DNA of 49,637 nucleotides from Mesorhizobium sp. B2-7-1. Lineage in GTDB: Bacteria > Pseudomonadota > Alphaproteobacteria > Rhizobiales > Rhizobiaceae. The stretch lies in NCBI RefSeq assembly GCF_006440735.1, contig NZ_VFUA01000040.1, forward strand, positions 1 through 49,637, in the 5' to 3' direction. The notes below the pieces were generated by a model. The model was not told where the DNA came from. It searched no databases and saw only the letters and a program-made list of their open reading frames with translations. Numbering within the stretch: position 1 is the stretch's first letter; each line of letters begins with the position of its first letter. This document shows positions 27,547-36,783 of the stretch, in pieces. The translations under genes and the position numbers were made by a program.

Positions 27547-28670
27547 GCGAGCCCATTCTGCCTCCGATCGGCATGCTGGCGGAACTGACGCATCGTTGCC
27601 CGCTGCAGTGCCCCTATTGCTCCAATCCGCTCGAACTGCTGAAAGCCAACCGCGAGCTCGACACGCAGACTTGGCTCGATCTCTTCTCGCAGGCCGCCGA
27701 TCTCGGCGTGCTGCAGGTGCATCTTTCCGGCGGCGAGCCGACCCTGCGCCGCGACCTCGAGCAATTGATCGCCGGGCTTTCGGCGCGCGGCGTCTACACC
27801 AACCTTATCACCGCCGGCGTCGGCATTGCCGAGGGCCGCATCGAGGCCTTTGCCGAAGCCGGTCTCGACCATCTGCAACTGAGCTTCCAGGGCGCCCGCC
27901 CGGCGACCACCGACCGTATCGGCAACCACCAGGGCAGCCACGAGAAGAAGCTGGAGACGGCACGCCGCGCCCGCGCGGCCGGGCTGCCCCTCACCATCAA
28001 TGCGCCGGTCCATCGGCACAATATCCAGGAAGTGCCGGAATACATCGATCTCGCCCTGTCATTGGGTGCGGAGCGGATCGAGATCGCCAATGTTCAATAT
28101 GCCGGTTGGGCGCTGACAAACCGCGATAGGCTGATGCCCGACCTGGCGGCGGTCAACCGGCAGGCGGACATTGTCGCGGCGGCGCGCGAAAGGCTCGCCG
28201 GCATCATGGACATCGACTTCGTCACGCCGGATTATTTTGCCATCTATCCCAAGCCATGCATGGGCGGCTGGGCGCGCGACGCGTTCATGGTGGCGCCCGA
28301 CGGCATCGTGTTGCCCTGCCATGCCGCCCAGACGATTCCCTCGCTCCGCTTCGAGCGCTTCGGCGAACGCAGGCTCGCCGAAATCTGGACCGATTCACCG
28401 GCATTCAATGCCTTCCGCGGCACCGACTGGATGCAGGAGCCGTGCCGAAGCTGCGAGCGCCGCGAGGTCGATTGGGGCGGCTGCAGGTGTCAGGCGATGG
28501 CGATTGCCGGCGACGCCGCGGCAACGGATCCGGCCTGCGTCAAATCGCCGATCCACAAGTACATGGCGATACTCACCGACGCCGCGCAGGAAGAGGCAGC
28601 ATCGGAGGGAAATGAAAGCTTCATTTTCCGGCGGATCGGCGCCACAATCCGACCTAGCACTCGGGCTTGA
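27543..28670 (+). CDS. pqqE: PqqE, radical SAM enzyme cross-linking PqqA
   Basis: 375 residues. The SAM-binding iron-sulphur cluster ligands are C19, C23 and C26 (CPLQCPYC), followed by SGGEP. The C-terminal SPASM region shows LPCHAAQ, EPCRSCERR and WGGCRCQA, giving ligands for two auxiliary clusters. It forms the carbon-carbon bond between Glu and Tyr of PqqA with PqqD. It is the last gene of the pqq operon; a convergent gene ends 71 bases on. pqqF/G-type proteases are not in the window. Confidence 0.95.
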   Translation: MSEPILPPIGMLAELTHRCPLQCPYCSNPLELLKANRELDTQTWLDLFSQAADLGVLQVHLSGGEPTLRRDLEQLIAGLSARGVYTNLITAGVGIAEGRIEAFAEAGLDHLQLSFQGARPATTDRIGNHQGSHEKKLETARRARAAGLPLTINAPVHRHNIQEVPEYIDLALSLGAERIEIANVQYAGWALTNRDRLMPDLAAVNRQADIVAAARERLAGIMDIDFVTPDYFAIYPKPCMGGWARDAFMVAPDGIVLPCHAAQTIPSLRFERFGERRLAEIWTDSPAFNAFRGTDWMQEPCRSCERREVDWGGCRCQAMAIAGDAAATDPACVKSPIHKYMAILTDAAQEEAASEGNESFIFRRIGATIRPSTRA

Positions 28671-28740
28671 ATCTGCCCACCGATGACGGCCCGAAGGATA
28701 CCCTCGCCCTTTGCGGCGGCACTGTGTGTGTTTTGCCGGA

Positions 28741-29589
28741 TTAAGCGCCGCTCAGGCCCGGAACCGCCGCAAGATCGATCTCGGTGATGTGCCAGCGGCC
28801 AAGGTTTGCGGTGTAGAGCTTGTCGCCCTTGAAGGCGATGTTGGTGGGATGCGCCAGCGTCGTCGCCGCCGGATCCTCGATCAGCACTTCGAGGCCTTGC
28901 TCCTTTCGCCAGCGATAGATCCGGCTCGGCTCGTAGCATGAGATGAGCAGCGAGCCGTCGGGCGCGAAGGCGAGCCCGTCAGGAACATTGCGCACGTCTT
29001 CGACGACGACCTGCCGGACCCCTGCCGCACCATCGGCGAGGATCGGCACATAGCTGACGCAGGGCGCATCGCTCTCAACCACATAGAGCCCGTTGCCGTC
29101 CGGCGCCATGGCCATGCCGTTGGCGAACCTCATGACCTCACGGCACCACAGGCCGCCCTCGCCCGTCCTGAGATCGTAACGGAAGATGCCCGAGCGATTG
29201 TCCTCGCCGACGCTGTCGGAAACGAACAGCCAGCCCCGCGCCTCGTCGACGATCGGATAGTTGGGCACGCGAATGCCGGACGAAGCGAAGCGCTCCATGC
29301 GACCTGTCGCGGCATCCCGGCGGAAGATCGCGGCATACTTGAGGTCGCAGGCAAAACAATTGCCGGCGCTGTCGAAAGCGATGCCGAGCAGGAAGCCGTC
29401 TGTGCCGCCCATGCGCTCGACCGAGCCGCCGTCTGCCGCCAGCCTCACGAGATCGCCGGTCTCGGTGCCGCACCAGATCGATCCGTCGCGATGGACAGCC
29501 ACGCCCTCCGGATGCGCGACGCGCGGACTGGTGAAGATGCCGTCGAAGAAAACGCGAGCGGCGGACATATCGAGCAACGGCTTTGCCAT
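28741..29589 (-). CDS. SMP-30/gluconolactonase-type beta-propeller lactonase
   Basis: 282 residues from the ATG at 29589, preceded by GAGGAG; an upstream in-frame start overlaps the neighbouring gene and lacks such a site. The metal-site residues of the SMP-30 family appear as E28 in HPEGVAV, the N in FANGMAMAPDG and the D in VPDGLAFAPDG. No signal peptide is seen, so it is cytoplasmic. Such enzymes open sugar lactones. It follows the CoA transferase gene by 10 bases and would be the last gene of the minus-strand block, where a sugar importer and a dehydrogenase could supply a lactone. Confidence 0.8.
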   Translation of the reverse strand: MAKPLLDMSAARVFFDGIFTSPRVAHPEGVAVHRDGSIWCGTETGDLVRLAADGGSVERMGGTDGFLLGIAFDSAGNCFACDLKYAAIFRRDAATGRMERFASSGIRVPNYPIVDEARGWLFVSDSVGEDNRSGIFRYDLRTGEGGLWCREVMRFANGMAMAPDGNGLYVVESDAPCVSYVPILADGAAGVRQVVVEDVRNVPDGLAFAPDGSLLISCYEPSRIYRWRKEQGLEVLIEDPAATTLAHPTNIAFKGDKLYTANLGRWHITEIDLAAVPGLSGA

Positions 29590-29599
29590 GGAATGCTCC

Positions 29600-31393
29600 T
29601 CAGCTTGCGGCAAGCGGCCTCTGCGCGGCGATGCAGCGCTCGACCATGGCACGGTCGGCCGCGAGGATCTCGGCGATCAGCGCGCCACGCTCCTTGGCGC
29701 TGACGAATTCCAGACGCCGCAGGCCAAGCGGGTCTATGCGGTTTCGCAGCACGGCAAGCGTATCGCTGGAAGGCATCGGCACCTCGCGGCAGTCGGCATC
29801 GAATGTCACTTCGAACCCGGTGGCTTCACGGACCTGCTGCCGGGTAACGCCGGGCATGGTTTCGATGACGATCAATTCCCGTGATGCCTGGTCGAGCCGG
29901 AAGATGCAGAGATCGGTGAAGACCAGCGCCTTGCCTGTACGATAGCCCATCGGCTCGCGTTCGGCCGGTGTCAGCAGGCCGCGGGCGGAGCTTGCGATCT
30001 CGACCGCGCCCACCAGCGACTGGACCGAATGGCGCGGGACGTAGAGCAGGTAGTCGCGATGCATGTTGGCGACGTCGGCCATGCCGCCCTGCCCCGGCAG
30101 CCGGATCAGGCCGCCGCTCGGCTTGCGCAGCGCGATGGTGTTGACGCGGCCGTGCCGGTCGACCTGCGCGGCGCCGACGATCTCGTGTGTCACGGCGCCC
30201 GCCTGGTAATAGGTCGAGTAGGTGTCGTCGCCGCCGGCATGCGCCACGGCCGTCTCGCAATCGAGGCTTTCGATCAGCGACAGCACCATCGGGCTCGGCG
30301 CGATGTCGAGATGGCCGCAGCTCATCGTCGCGATGATCATGTCCGGCGCATGCGTTGCCTTGGCCAGCCGGTAGGCGACGTTGGCGAGCGGCGATACCGC
30401 ACCAGCGCTGGCGAAACTCTCATTGTCGAGCTCGGCGGCGATCCGCGCGGCGATGATCTCTTCGACGGATGCTTGCCCCTCGCCCTGCGCCAATGCAGGC
30501 ATCGCGACGACCGTTGCGGCGCTGACCTTGGCCGCTTTTTGAAGCCGCTCCGGCAGGCCGCCCGCAGGCAGGCCGAGCCTATCCGACAAAGCCACGTCCT
30601 TCGCCGCGAACGCCACCGACAAGGCCTGATAGTCGGTGACATAGAATGGCAGGCACGAGGCCGGATAGGCGCCGCCCGGCGCCAGCGCTATCGCCGAAAC
30701 CTGGTTGCGGGTGAGGATGCTCTGGCGGCCATCCCGCCGCAGCGCCCCGACGGGCACGATCTCCTCGACCGTGACCAGCACCTGGCGCGCCGCGCCGGCC
30801 ATGGCGAAGTCCAGCGCCCGCGGTCCGATGATCTCGACATTGCCACTTTCGTCGGCGCGCTGGGCATGGACGACCAAGGTGTCGAGCCGCAGCGGCGGGA
30901 TAAATCCGGTAGCGGTTCCGGAAATCGGATCGGACGCGGCGCGCGCGCCCGGCACGCGCGCCAGCATGTCGGACCCTTGAGGAAGCTGGAACGGCATCGA
31001 CGGCAGGTTCTGCTGCGCCGCCCGCAGCGCCTGGATCATGGCCAGGGCCGTCCAGTCGCGGACGGGGATCGCGCCGTTCTCGGCAGCCGCGCGGAATTTC
31101 GGCGGCAGTCCGAAGATGTCGAGGCTGGAAAAGCAAAGCTCGACTTCCGCCACCGCGCCCGCCCCGAGCAGCAGCTCGAGCGGCAGGCCGCCAGCCCAGG
31201 AGACGTAGCGCAAATCCTTGATGCCGGACCCGGCTATCGCGCCCAGCAAGGCGATCGGCAGCCTGGCGAAGTGGTGGCCGCCGACGCCAAAGACGTCGCC
31301 GTCGCCGACCATCGCCGCCAGGCCCTCGACATCGGTGAAGCGCGGCCGGTTCGGCTTGACCAGGGACAATGCGGTTCGATCGACGGTCTTCAC
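29600..31393 (-). CDS. Fused class I CoA transferase (alpha and beta parts in one chain)
   Basis: 597 residues from a GTG start that overlaps the enoyl-CoA hydratase stop by GTGA. The first half has the alpha-type layout (MVGDGDVFGVGGHHFARLPI, LRYVSWAGGLPLELLLGAG). The second half has the beta-type layout from about residue 315 (ELDNESFASAGAVSPLANVA, MVLSLIESLDCE, FTDLCIFRLDQ). Class I enzymes such as glutaconate CoA-transferase or IpdAB are normally two proteins. The second half lacks an obvious ENG-type glutamate motif, so the catalytic residue cannot be assigned. Substrate unknown. Confidence 0.72.
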   Translation of the reverse strand: MKTVDRTALSLVKPNRPRFTDVEGLAAMVGDGDVFGVGGHHFARLPIALLGAIAGSGIKDLRYVSWAGGLPLELLLGAGAVAEVELCFSSLDIFGLPPKFRAAAENGAIPVRDWTALAMIQALRAAQQNLPSMPFQLPQGSDMLARVPGARAASDPISGTATGFIPPLRLDTLVVHAQRADESGNVEIIGPRALDFAMAGAARQVLVTVEEIVPVGALRRDGRQSILTRNQVSAIALAPGGAYPASCLPFYVTDYQALSVAFAAKDVALSDRLGLPAGGLPERLQKAAKVSAATVVAMPALAQGEGQASVEEIIAARIAAELDNESFASAGAVSPLANVAYRLAKATHAPDMIIATMSCGHLDIAPSPMVLSLIESLDCETAVAHAGGDDTYSTYYQAGAVTHEIVGAAQVDRHGRVNTIALRKPSGGLIRLPGQGGMADVANMHRDYLLYVPRHSVQSLVGAVEIASSARGLLTPAEREPMGYRTGKALVFTDLCIFRLDQASRELIVIETMPGVTRQQVREATGFEVTFDADCREVPMPSSDTLAVLRNRIDPLGLRRLEFVSAKERGALIAEILAADRAMVERCIAAQRPLAAS

Positions 31394-32178
31394 GGCCCGG
31401 CCTTTTTCGCCTTCGTCGTGCTCCTCTCGGCGAATTCCTTGACGCGCCTTTGGCCGGTCTCGCTGCGGTAGAGGCCGCCCAATATGTTGCGCTCCATGGC
31501 AAGGCCTTCGGCCAGATCGCCAGAAACGGCATGCGCCGTCAGGGCTTTGAGGCCCTCGATCGCGGCGGCCGGCTCGGCAGCGATCATCCCGGCCAGTTCC
31601 AGCGCGCGCGGCATCAGCCTTTCGACATCGACGATCTCATTGACCAGGCCGGCATCGACGAACTCGGAGGCCGGCACGATGGCGCCGGTCATCAGCAGAA
31701 GATTGGCGCGGTTGCGGCCGAGCCTGGCGACGCTGCGCTGGGTGCCGCCGCCGCCGGGGATCAGCCCGAGCTTGATCTCCGGCAGGCCGAGCTTGGCGAA
31801 CTGGTTGGCGATCACGATATCGCAGCACAGCACCAGCTCCATGCCGCCGCCCAGCGCGAAGCCGTTGACCGCCGCGATCACCGGCTTGCGGTTGTCCTCG
31901 ATCGCCGCATACATGCGCATGCCGGCAGCCTGGAACGTGTCGAACTCGGCCGCCGTCTGCGCGGCGTATTCCTTGATGTCGGCGCCGGCCATGAAGCCGC
32001 GCCCCTCGCCGGTCACTACGATCGCGCCGACGCCCGCGTCGGAGGACAGCGCCTCGAACGCTTCGGTGATCTCGCCTTGCATCAGCCGGTTCATGGCGTT
32101 GAGCTGGTCGGCACGGCGGAAGGTGACGACCGCGACGCGGCCTTGGGTTTCCACCGTGAGCGTCTGGTAGTCGCGCAT
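31390..32178 (-). CDS. Enoyl-CoA hydratase/isomerase family (crotonase fold)
   Basis: 262 residues. Oxyanion-hole segments MAGADIKEYA and NGFALGGGMEL are intact, and PEIKLGLIPGGGGTQR carries the usual catalytic glutamate region. It probably hydrates or cleaves a CoA thioester made by the neighbouring CoA transferases. Its ATG is 2 bases after the CaiB-type gene stop, and its end overlaps the fused CoA transferase, so the three genes form a unit. Confidence 0.9.
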   Translation of the reverse strand: MRDYQTLTVETQGRVAVVTFRRADQLNAMNRLMQGEITEAFEALSSDAGVGAIVVTGEGRGFMAGADIKEYAAQTAAEFDTFQAAGMRMYAAIEDNRKPVIAAVNGFALGGGMELVLCCDIVIANQFAKLGLPEIKLGLIPGGGGTQRSVARLGRNRANLLLMTGAIVPASEFVDAGLVNEIVDVERLMPRALELAGMIAAEPAAAIEGLKALTAHAVSGDLAEGLAMERNILGGLYRSETGQRRVKEFAERSTTKAKKAGP

Positions 32179-32180
32179 CG

Positions 32181-33386
32181 TCAGGCCGCGTCCACGGTCA
32201 TGTCGCCGGAGGCTTCGAGCGCTGCGATCTCATCCTTCGACAGGCCGAACTCGGCCAGGATCTCGCGGCCATGCTGGCCGACCAGCGGCGCCGGCCGCTC
32301 GATGGTCGCGGGCGTCTCACTCATCTTGACCGCCGGCGCCACCACCCGCACCTTGCCGCCGCGCGGATGATCGTAACTGGTGATCATGCCCATATGCCTC
32401 ACCTGCGGGTCTTCCGCGGCGCGACGGATATCCTTCACCTCGGCGCACCAGATATCGGCCTTGAGAAGTCGCGCCAGCAGATCCTGAGTTGCGAACTTCT
32501 TCGTCTCGGCATTGACCTTCTCGAACACCTCGTCGCGCTTGTCGAACAAGGTTTTCAGGTCGTCGTAGACGGCGAGCTGCGGCGCCTCCAGCACCTCGTA
32601 GAGCGTCTTGAACGGGCTCATGGCGATCGACACGTAGCCGCCGTCCTTCGTCTCGTAGATGCCGAACGGCGCTTGCATGCCGGGATGGCCTATACCGGAA
32701 TTCGGCCGCACGAAATCCTCGCCGAGATTGAGCACGGCGACATATTCCTGGTTGAGGTGGGCCAGCAGGCCGGCCAGCAGATTGACCTCGATCTTCTGCC
32801 CCTTGCCGGTCTTCTCGCGATAATAGAGCGCCGACAGGATGCCATAGACCATGTTCATGGCGCCGATCTGGTCGGCGAGGCCAGCGCCGGCCGGAACCGG
32901 GGCCTGGTCGCCCCGGCCGGTGTTGGCGATCAGCCCGGCCAGTCCCTGGATCAGCATGTCCTGTCCGGGGCGCTCGACATAGGGGCCCTCCTCGCCATAG
33001 CCCGAACCCGAGCAGTAGATGATGCGCGGATTGACGGCCTTGAAATCCTCATAGCCGTAACCGAGCTTGGCCAGCACGCCGGGACGGAAATTCTGAACCA
33101 CGACATCCGCGGTCCGCGCCATCTCCATGATAATGGCGTGCACCTTACGGCTCTTGAGGTTGAGCGCGATGGAGCGCTTGTTGCGGTTCCAGGCGAGGAA
33201 GTTCGGGCTCTCGGAGCCGCCGACCCATTTGGCGAAAAAGGTCATGCCGCGGAACATGTCGCCGGCGCCGGCGCGCTCGATCTTGATGATGTCGGCGCCC
33301 ATGTCGCCGAGCAGCTGCGTGGCGAAGGGCCCCTGCAACAGATGGCTGAAATCGAGGATGCGGACGCCTTCGAGGGCCTTGTTCAT
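32181..33386 (-). CDS. CaiB/BaiF-type (class III) CoA transferase
   Basis: 401 residues. The N-terminus (ALEGVRILDFSHLLQGPFAT) and LGDMGADIIKIERAGAGD are family hallmarks. The catalytic aspartate lies in the segment GQDMLIQGLAGL, as in formyl-CoA transferase-like proteins. These enzymes move CoA between carboxylic acids. Having a second, unrelated CoA transferase two genes away suggests that an acid substrate is activated and the product released by different enzymes, or that two acids are handled. Confidence 0.88.
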   Translation of the reverse strand: MNKALEGVRILDFSHLLQGPFATQLLGDMGADIIKIERAGAGDMFRGMTFFAKWVGGSESPNFLAWNRNKRSIALNLKSRKVHAIIMEMARTADVVVQNFRPGVLAKLGYGYEDFKAVNPRIIYCSGSGYGEEGPYVERPGQDMLIQGLAGLIANTGRGDQAPVPAGAGLADQIGAMNMVYGILSALYYREKTGKGQKIEVNLLAGLLAHLNQEYVAVLNLGEDFVRPNSGIGHPGMQAPFGIYETKDGGYVSIAMSPFKTLYEVLEAPQLAVYDDLKTLFDKRDEVFEKVNAETKKFATQDLLARLLKADIWCAEVKDIRRAAEDPQVRHMGMITSYDHPRGGKVRVVAPAVKMSETPATIERPAPLVGQHGREILAEFGLSKDEIAALEASGDMTVDAA

Positions 33387-33404
33387 TTCATGTCTCGTTT
33401 CGTT

Positions 33405-34190
33405 TCAAAGCAGTTCGGGAACGTAGCGGGGCGCTGCCGTCAGCCCGCCATCGACGCGCAGGTCGGTGCCGGTGGTGAAGCCGGCCGCATCGGAAGCCAG
33501 ATAGACGGCGGCCTCGGCTACCTCGGAAGGCTCGCCGATGCGGCCGAGCGGATGCATCTTGACCCAGGCCTTGGCGAGGCTGCCGCCGATCTCCTTGATC
33601 AGCCTGTCGTTCATCGGCGTGTTGATGGTGCCCGGCGAGATCGAGTTGACGCGGATGTTCACAGGGCCGAACTCGACCGCCATCTGGCGCGTCATCGCCA
33701 TCACCGCGCCCTTGGCACCGGCATAGGCGGTCCAGCCGTCGAGGCCGATATGGCCCTGCGCCGAGGCCATGTTGATGATCGAGCCGGACTTCTGCGCGAT
33801 CATATGCGGCAGCGCGTATTTGCAGCCGCGGAACACGCTGGTCAGGTTGACCGCGATCAGCCGGTGCCATTGCTCGTCGGTCATCTCGTGCACCGGCATG
33901 CCGCCTATGGCGATGGCGGCGTTGTTGACCAGGACGTCTAGACGTCCGGTCTTCTTGACGGCGCTGTCGATCAGGCCGGCGATATCGGCTTCTTGGGAGA
34001 CATCGCAATGGACGTAGTCGGCGCGACGGCCGGCCGCGCGAAGTGCACCGGCGAACTTCTCACCGGCCTCGTCGGCGATATCGCCGAGGAAGACACGCGC
34101 CCCTTCCCGCGCCATCGCCTCGGCGATCGCGTGGCCGATACCGTCGGCCGCACCGGTGATGACGGCGGTTTTTCCTTCGAGACGAGCCAT
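33405..34190 (-). CDS. SDR-family NAD(P)-dependent oxidoreductase
   Basis: 261 residues from the ATG at 34190, with GGAGG upstream inside the end of the permease gene. The cofactor motif is TGAADGIGHA, the structural motif NNAAIA, and the catalytic YAGAK follows the serine in MASAQG. The C-terminus has the usual LASDAAGFTTGTDLRVDGG. It is likely a polyol or sugar dehydrogenase because it directly follows a ribose-type importer, but the substrate is inferred. Confidence 0.88.
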   Translation of the reverse strand: MARLEGKTAVITGAADGIGHAIAEAMAREGARVFLGDIADEAGEKFAGALRAAGRRADYVHCDVSQEADIAGLIDSAVKKTGRLDVLVNNAAIAIGGMPVHEMTDEQWHRLIAVNLTSVFRGCKYALPHMIAQKSGSIINMASAQGHIGLDGWTAYAGAKGAVMAMTRQMAVEFGPVNIRVNSISPGTINTPMNDRLIKEIGGSLAKAWVKMHPLGRIGEPSEVAEAAVYLASDAAGFTTGTDLRVDGGLTAAPRYVPELL

Positions 34191-34191
34191 G

Positions 34192-35187
34192 TCAGCCTCC
34201 ATTCGCGCGCCGGCGCTTCGCCTCGTCGAAGGCGACCGCGGCAATGATGATCATGCCGGTGATGACCAGCTGCCATTCGGTCGGCAGCCCGAGCCCGCGC
34301 AGGCCGTTGGACAGGAACTGCAGGATCAGGACGCCCAGCGCCATGCCGGTCAGGCTGCCGATGCCGCCGGCGAGGCTCACGCCGCCGAGCACCGTCGCGG
34401 CAACGACCTGGAATTCGAAATTCAATCCCGCGGTATGCTGCGCCGAGCCGACGCGCGCGGCAAGGATAATGCCGGCGACCGTGGCGAGCAGCGCGCTGAT
34501 GATGAAGCAGATGAACTTGACGCGCCGCACGTCGTAACCGGCCAGCCGCGCCACTTCCTGATTGCCGCCGACGGCATAGATCTGCCGCCCGAACGGCCGG
34601 TGCTGCATCATGTAGCCGAAGGCGACAAGGAGCGCGATCGCGATCACCGCCGAATAGGGGACGATGTTGAAAAGGCGCCCATCCGACAGCGCGATGAAGC
34701 TGTCGAGGCTGGCGTCGTCGGGGATCGCGCGCTGGCCGGTGTAGAGATAGACGCCGCCGCGCATGATGAACATCGTGCCGAGCGTGACGATCAACGAGTT
34801 GATGCCGGCATAGGCGACGAGATAGCCGTTCACGACACCAATGATCAGGCCGAACAGCAGCGCGCCGCCGACGCCGAGGAGCAGCGAGTTGGTGTCGTTC
34901 ATGATGATGATCAGCGGCAGCGCGATGGTCGCCAGCAGCGAGCCGATCGAGATGTCGACCTCGCCGGAAATGAAGACGATGGCGCAGCCGATGCCAGCGG
35001 TGAGCGCCAGCGAGGCCTGGCCCAGCACGTTGGTCATGTTGCGCACGGAGAAGAAGTTCTCCACTGTGATGGAGAAGAACGCCAGCACCAGGATGAGGCA
35101 GACGAGCAGCGCGAGTTCCTGCCGGGCAAAGAGCCTCGCCAGCATGGATGGCTGGTCTTTTGCGGAAGCCGTGCTTGCCAGGCTCAT
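34192..35187 (-). CDS. Ribose-type ABC permease, second of two
   Basis: 331 residues, RbsC family. It has about eight to ten hydrophobic segments and the conserved GCAIVFISGEVDISIGSLLA and TVLGGVSLAGGIGSLTGMAL stretches. It pairs with the permease at 36773-37756 to form the channel for the importer. The two are about equally long and clearly related but not identical, so a heterodimer is probable. Its stop is one base before the SDR start. Confidence 0.9.
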   Translation of the reverse strand: MSLASTASAKDQPSMLARLFARQELALLVCLILVLAFFSITVENFFSVRNMTNVLGQASLALTAGIGCAIVFISGEVDISIGSLLATIALPLIIIMNDTNSLLLGVGGALLFGLIIGVVNGYLVAYAGINSLIVTLGTMFIMRGGVYLYTGQRAIPDDASLDSFIALSDGRLFNIVPYSAVIAIALLVAFGYMMQHRPFGRQIYAVGGNQEVARLAGYDVRRVKFICFIISALLATVAGIILAARVGSAQHTAGLNFEFQVVAATVLGGVSLAGGIGSLTGMALGVLILQFLSNGLRGLGLPTEWQLVITGMIIIAAVAFDEAKRRRANGG

Positions 35188-35250
35188 CGCTTGCCTCCTC
35201 CGAGGGAATGGCGCGTATCGCCAGGGATGCTGCGGCGATGCGTCATGGTT

Positions 35251-36783
35251 CTATCCGATCGCCGCATTGAGGATCTTCTCCTGCGTGGCGTCCTCGCGCG
35301 ACATGATCGCGGTCAGGCGGCCCTCGCACATCACCGCGATACGGTCGGCGAGGCCGAGCAGCTCCGGCATCTCCGACGTCATCATGACGACCGCCAGGCC
35401 TTCGCCGGCGAGCCGGTCGATCAGCGCGAAGATTTCCGACTTGGCGCCGACATCAATGCCGCGCGTCGGCTCGTCGACGACGATGACCTTCAGGCCGCGC
35501 ATCAGCCAGCGCGAGATCAGCACCTTCTGCTGGTTGCCGCCCGACAGGTTCTTGATCTGCTGGAACAGGCTGGGCGTCTTGATGCGGAAGCGATCGACAT
35601 AGTCCTGCACCGCCTGGTGCTCCTTCGCCTTGTCGACGAAGCCCAATCGGGCGAACGCGCCGAGCGAGGCGAGGCTGGCATTCTGGTAGACGGGCAGCTC
35701 GCCCATCAGGCCTTCGCTCTTGCGGTCCTCGGTGAGCAGGCCGATGCCGAGCCGGACGCCGGTGCGCGTGTCGTGCGGCGCGAGGCGCTGGCCGTCGACC
35801 GCGATGGTGCCCGAAATGATCGGATCGTAGCCGACGATCGCCTTGGCGAGCTCGGTACGGCCGGCGCCCATCAATCCGAAGAAACCGAGCACCTCGCCGG
35901 CGCGCGCCTCGAAGGACACGTCGATGAGCTTCTTCGCCGTGCTGAGCTTCTCGACCGAGAGCGCCACCTTGCTGCCCGCCGCGCCGCGCTGGCGGGGAAA
36001 GAGGTTGTCGATCCGGCGGCCGATCATGTCCTGGATCAGCGTGTCGTTGGTGTGCTCGCCGATCGGCCTGGTCGAGATGTGGCGTCCATCGCGCAGCACA
36101 GTCACCGTGTCGGCGATCTCGAACACCTCGTCGAGCTTGTGGCTTACATAGACCACGGCGATGCCGAGCGCCGCCAGACGGCGGATGACGGTGAACAGCA
36201 GCGAGACTTCGTTCGGCGTCAGCGAGGATGTCGGTTCGTCCATCACCACCACGCGCGCCTCGTGGGCGAGCGCGCGGGCGATCTCGACCATCTGCTGCTG
36301 GCTGACCGGCAGCGATCCGGTCCGTGCCGCCGGATCGACGTTGAAGCCGATGCGGTTGAACAGCGCCGCCGAGTCCGCCCGGATCTTCTTCCAGTCGATC
36401 GAGCCGGTCCTGCCGGTCGGATAGCCTTCGAGGAAGATGTTTTCCGCCACGGTGAATTCGGAGATCAACGCGATCTCCTGGAAAACGACCTTGATGCCTT
36501 CCTTCAAACTGTCGCGCGGCGACTTGATGTCGACCTCGCGCCCACGCATGCGGATGGTGCCTGCGTCCTTGCCGTAGACGCCTGCCATGATCTTGATCAG
36601 CGTCGACTTGCCGGCGCCGTTCTCGCCCATCAGGGCGTGGATCTTGCCAGGCTCCAGGGTGAAGTCGACATTGTCCAGCGCCACCACGCCCGGAAACCGC
36701 TTGCCGATGCCGCGCATCTCCAGCGCCGGCACATTCGTGTCGATGGCAGCACCTTCGCCGGGATGAAGGAAATCAACGGACAT
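35251..36783 (-). CDS. Ribose-type ABC transporter ATPase (two nucleotide-binding domains)
   Basis: 510 residues, RbsA/XylG class. The first domain has Walker A GENGAGKST, signature LPVSQQQMVEIARAL and Walker B VVMDEPTSSL. The second has the degenerate loop GLMGAGRTEL, signature LSGGNQQKVLISRWL and VVDEPTRGIDVGAK. This two-domain design is normal for the class. It overlaps the upstream permease gene by 11 bases and precedes the other permease by 63. Confidence 0.93.
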   Translation of the reverse strand: MSVDFLHPGEGAAIDTNVPALEMRGIGKRFPGVVALDNVDFTLEPGKIHALMGENGAGKSTLIKIMAGVYGKDAGTIRMRGREVDIKSPRDSLKEGIKVVFQEIALISEFTVAENIFLEGYPTGRTGSIDWKKIRADSAALFNRIGFNVDPAARTGSLPVSQQQMVEIARALAHEARVVVMDEPTSSLTPNEVSLLFTVIRRLAALGIAVVYVSHKLDEVFEIADTVTVLRDGRHISTRPIGEHTNDTLIQDMIGRRIDNLFPRQRGAAGSKVALSVEKLSTAKKLIDVSFEARAGEVLGFFGLMGAGRTELAKAIVGYDPIISGTIAVDGQRLAPHDTRTGVRLGIGLLTEDRKSEGLMGELPVYQNASLASLGAFARLGFVDKAKEHQAVQDYVDRFRIKTPSLFQQIKNLSGGNQQKVLISRWLMRGLKVIVVDEPTRGIDVGAKSEIFALIDRLAGEGLAVVMMTSEMPELLGLADRIAVMCEGRLTAIMSREDATQEKILNAAIG

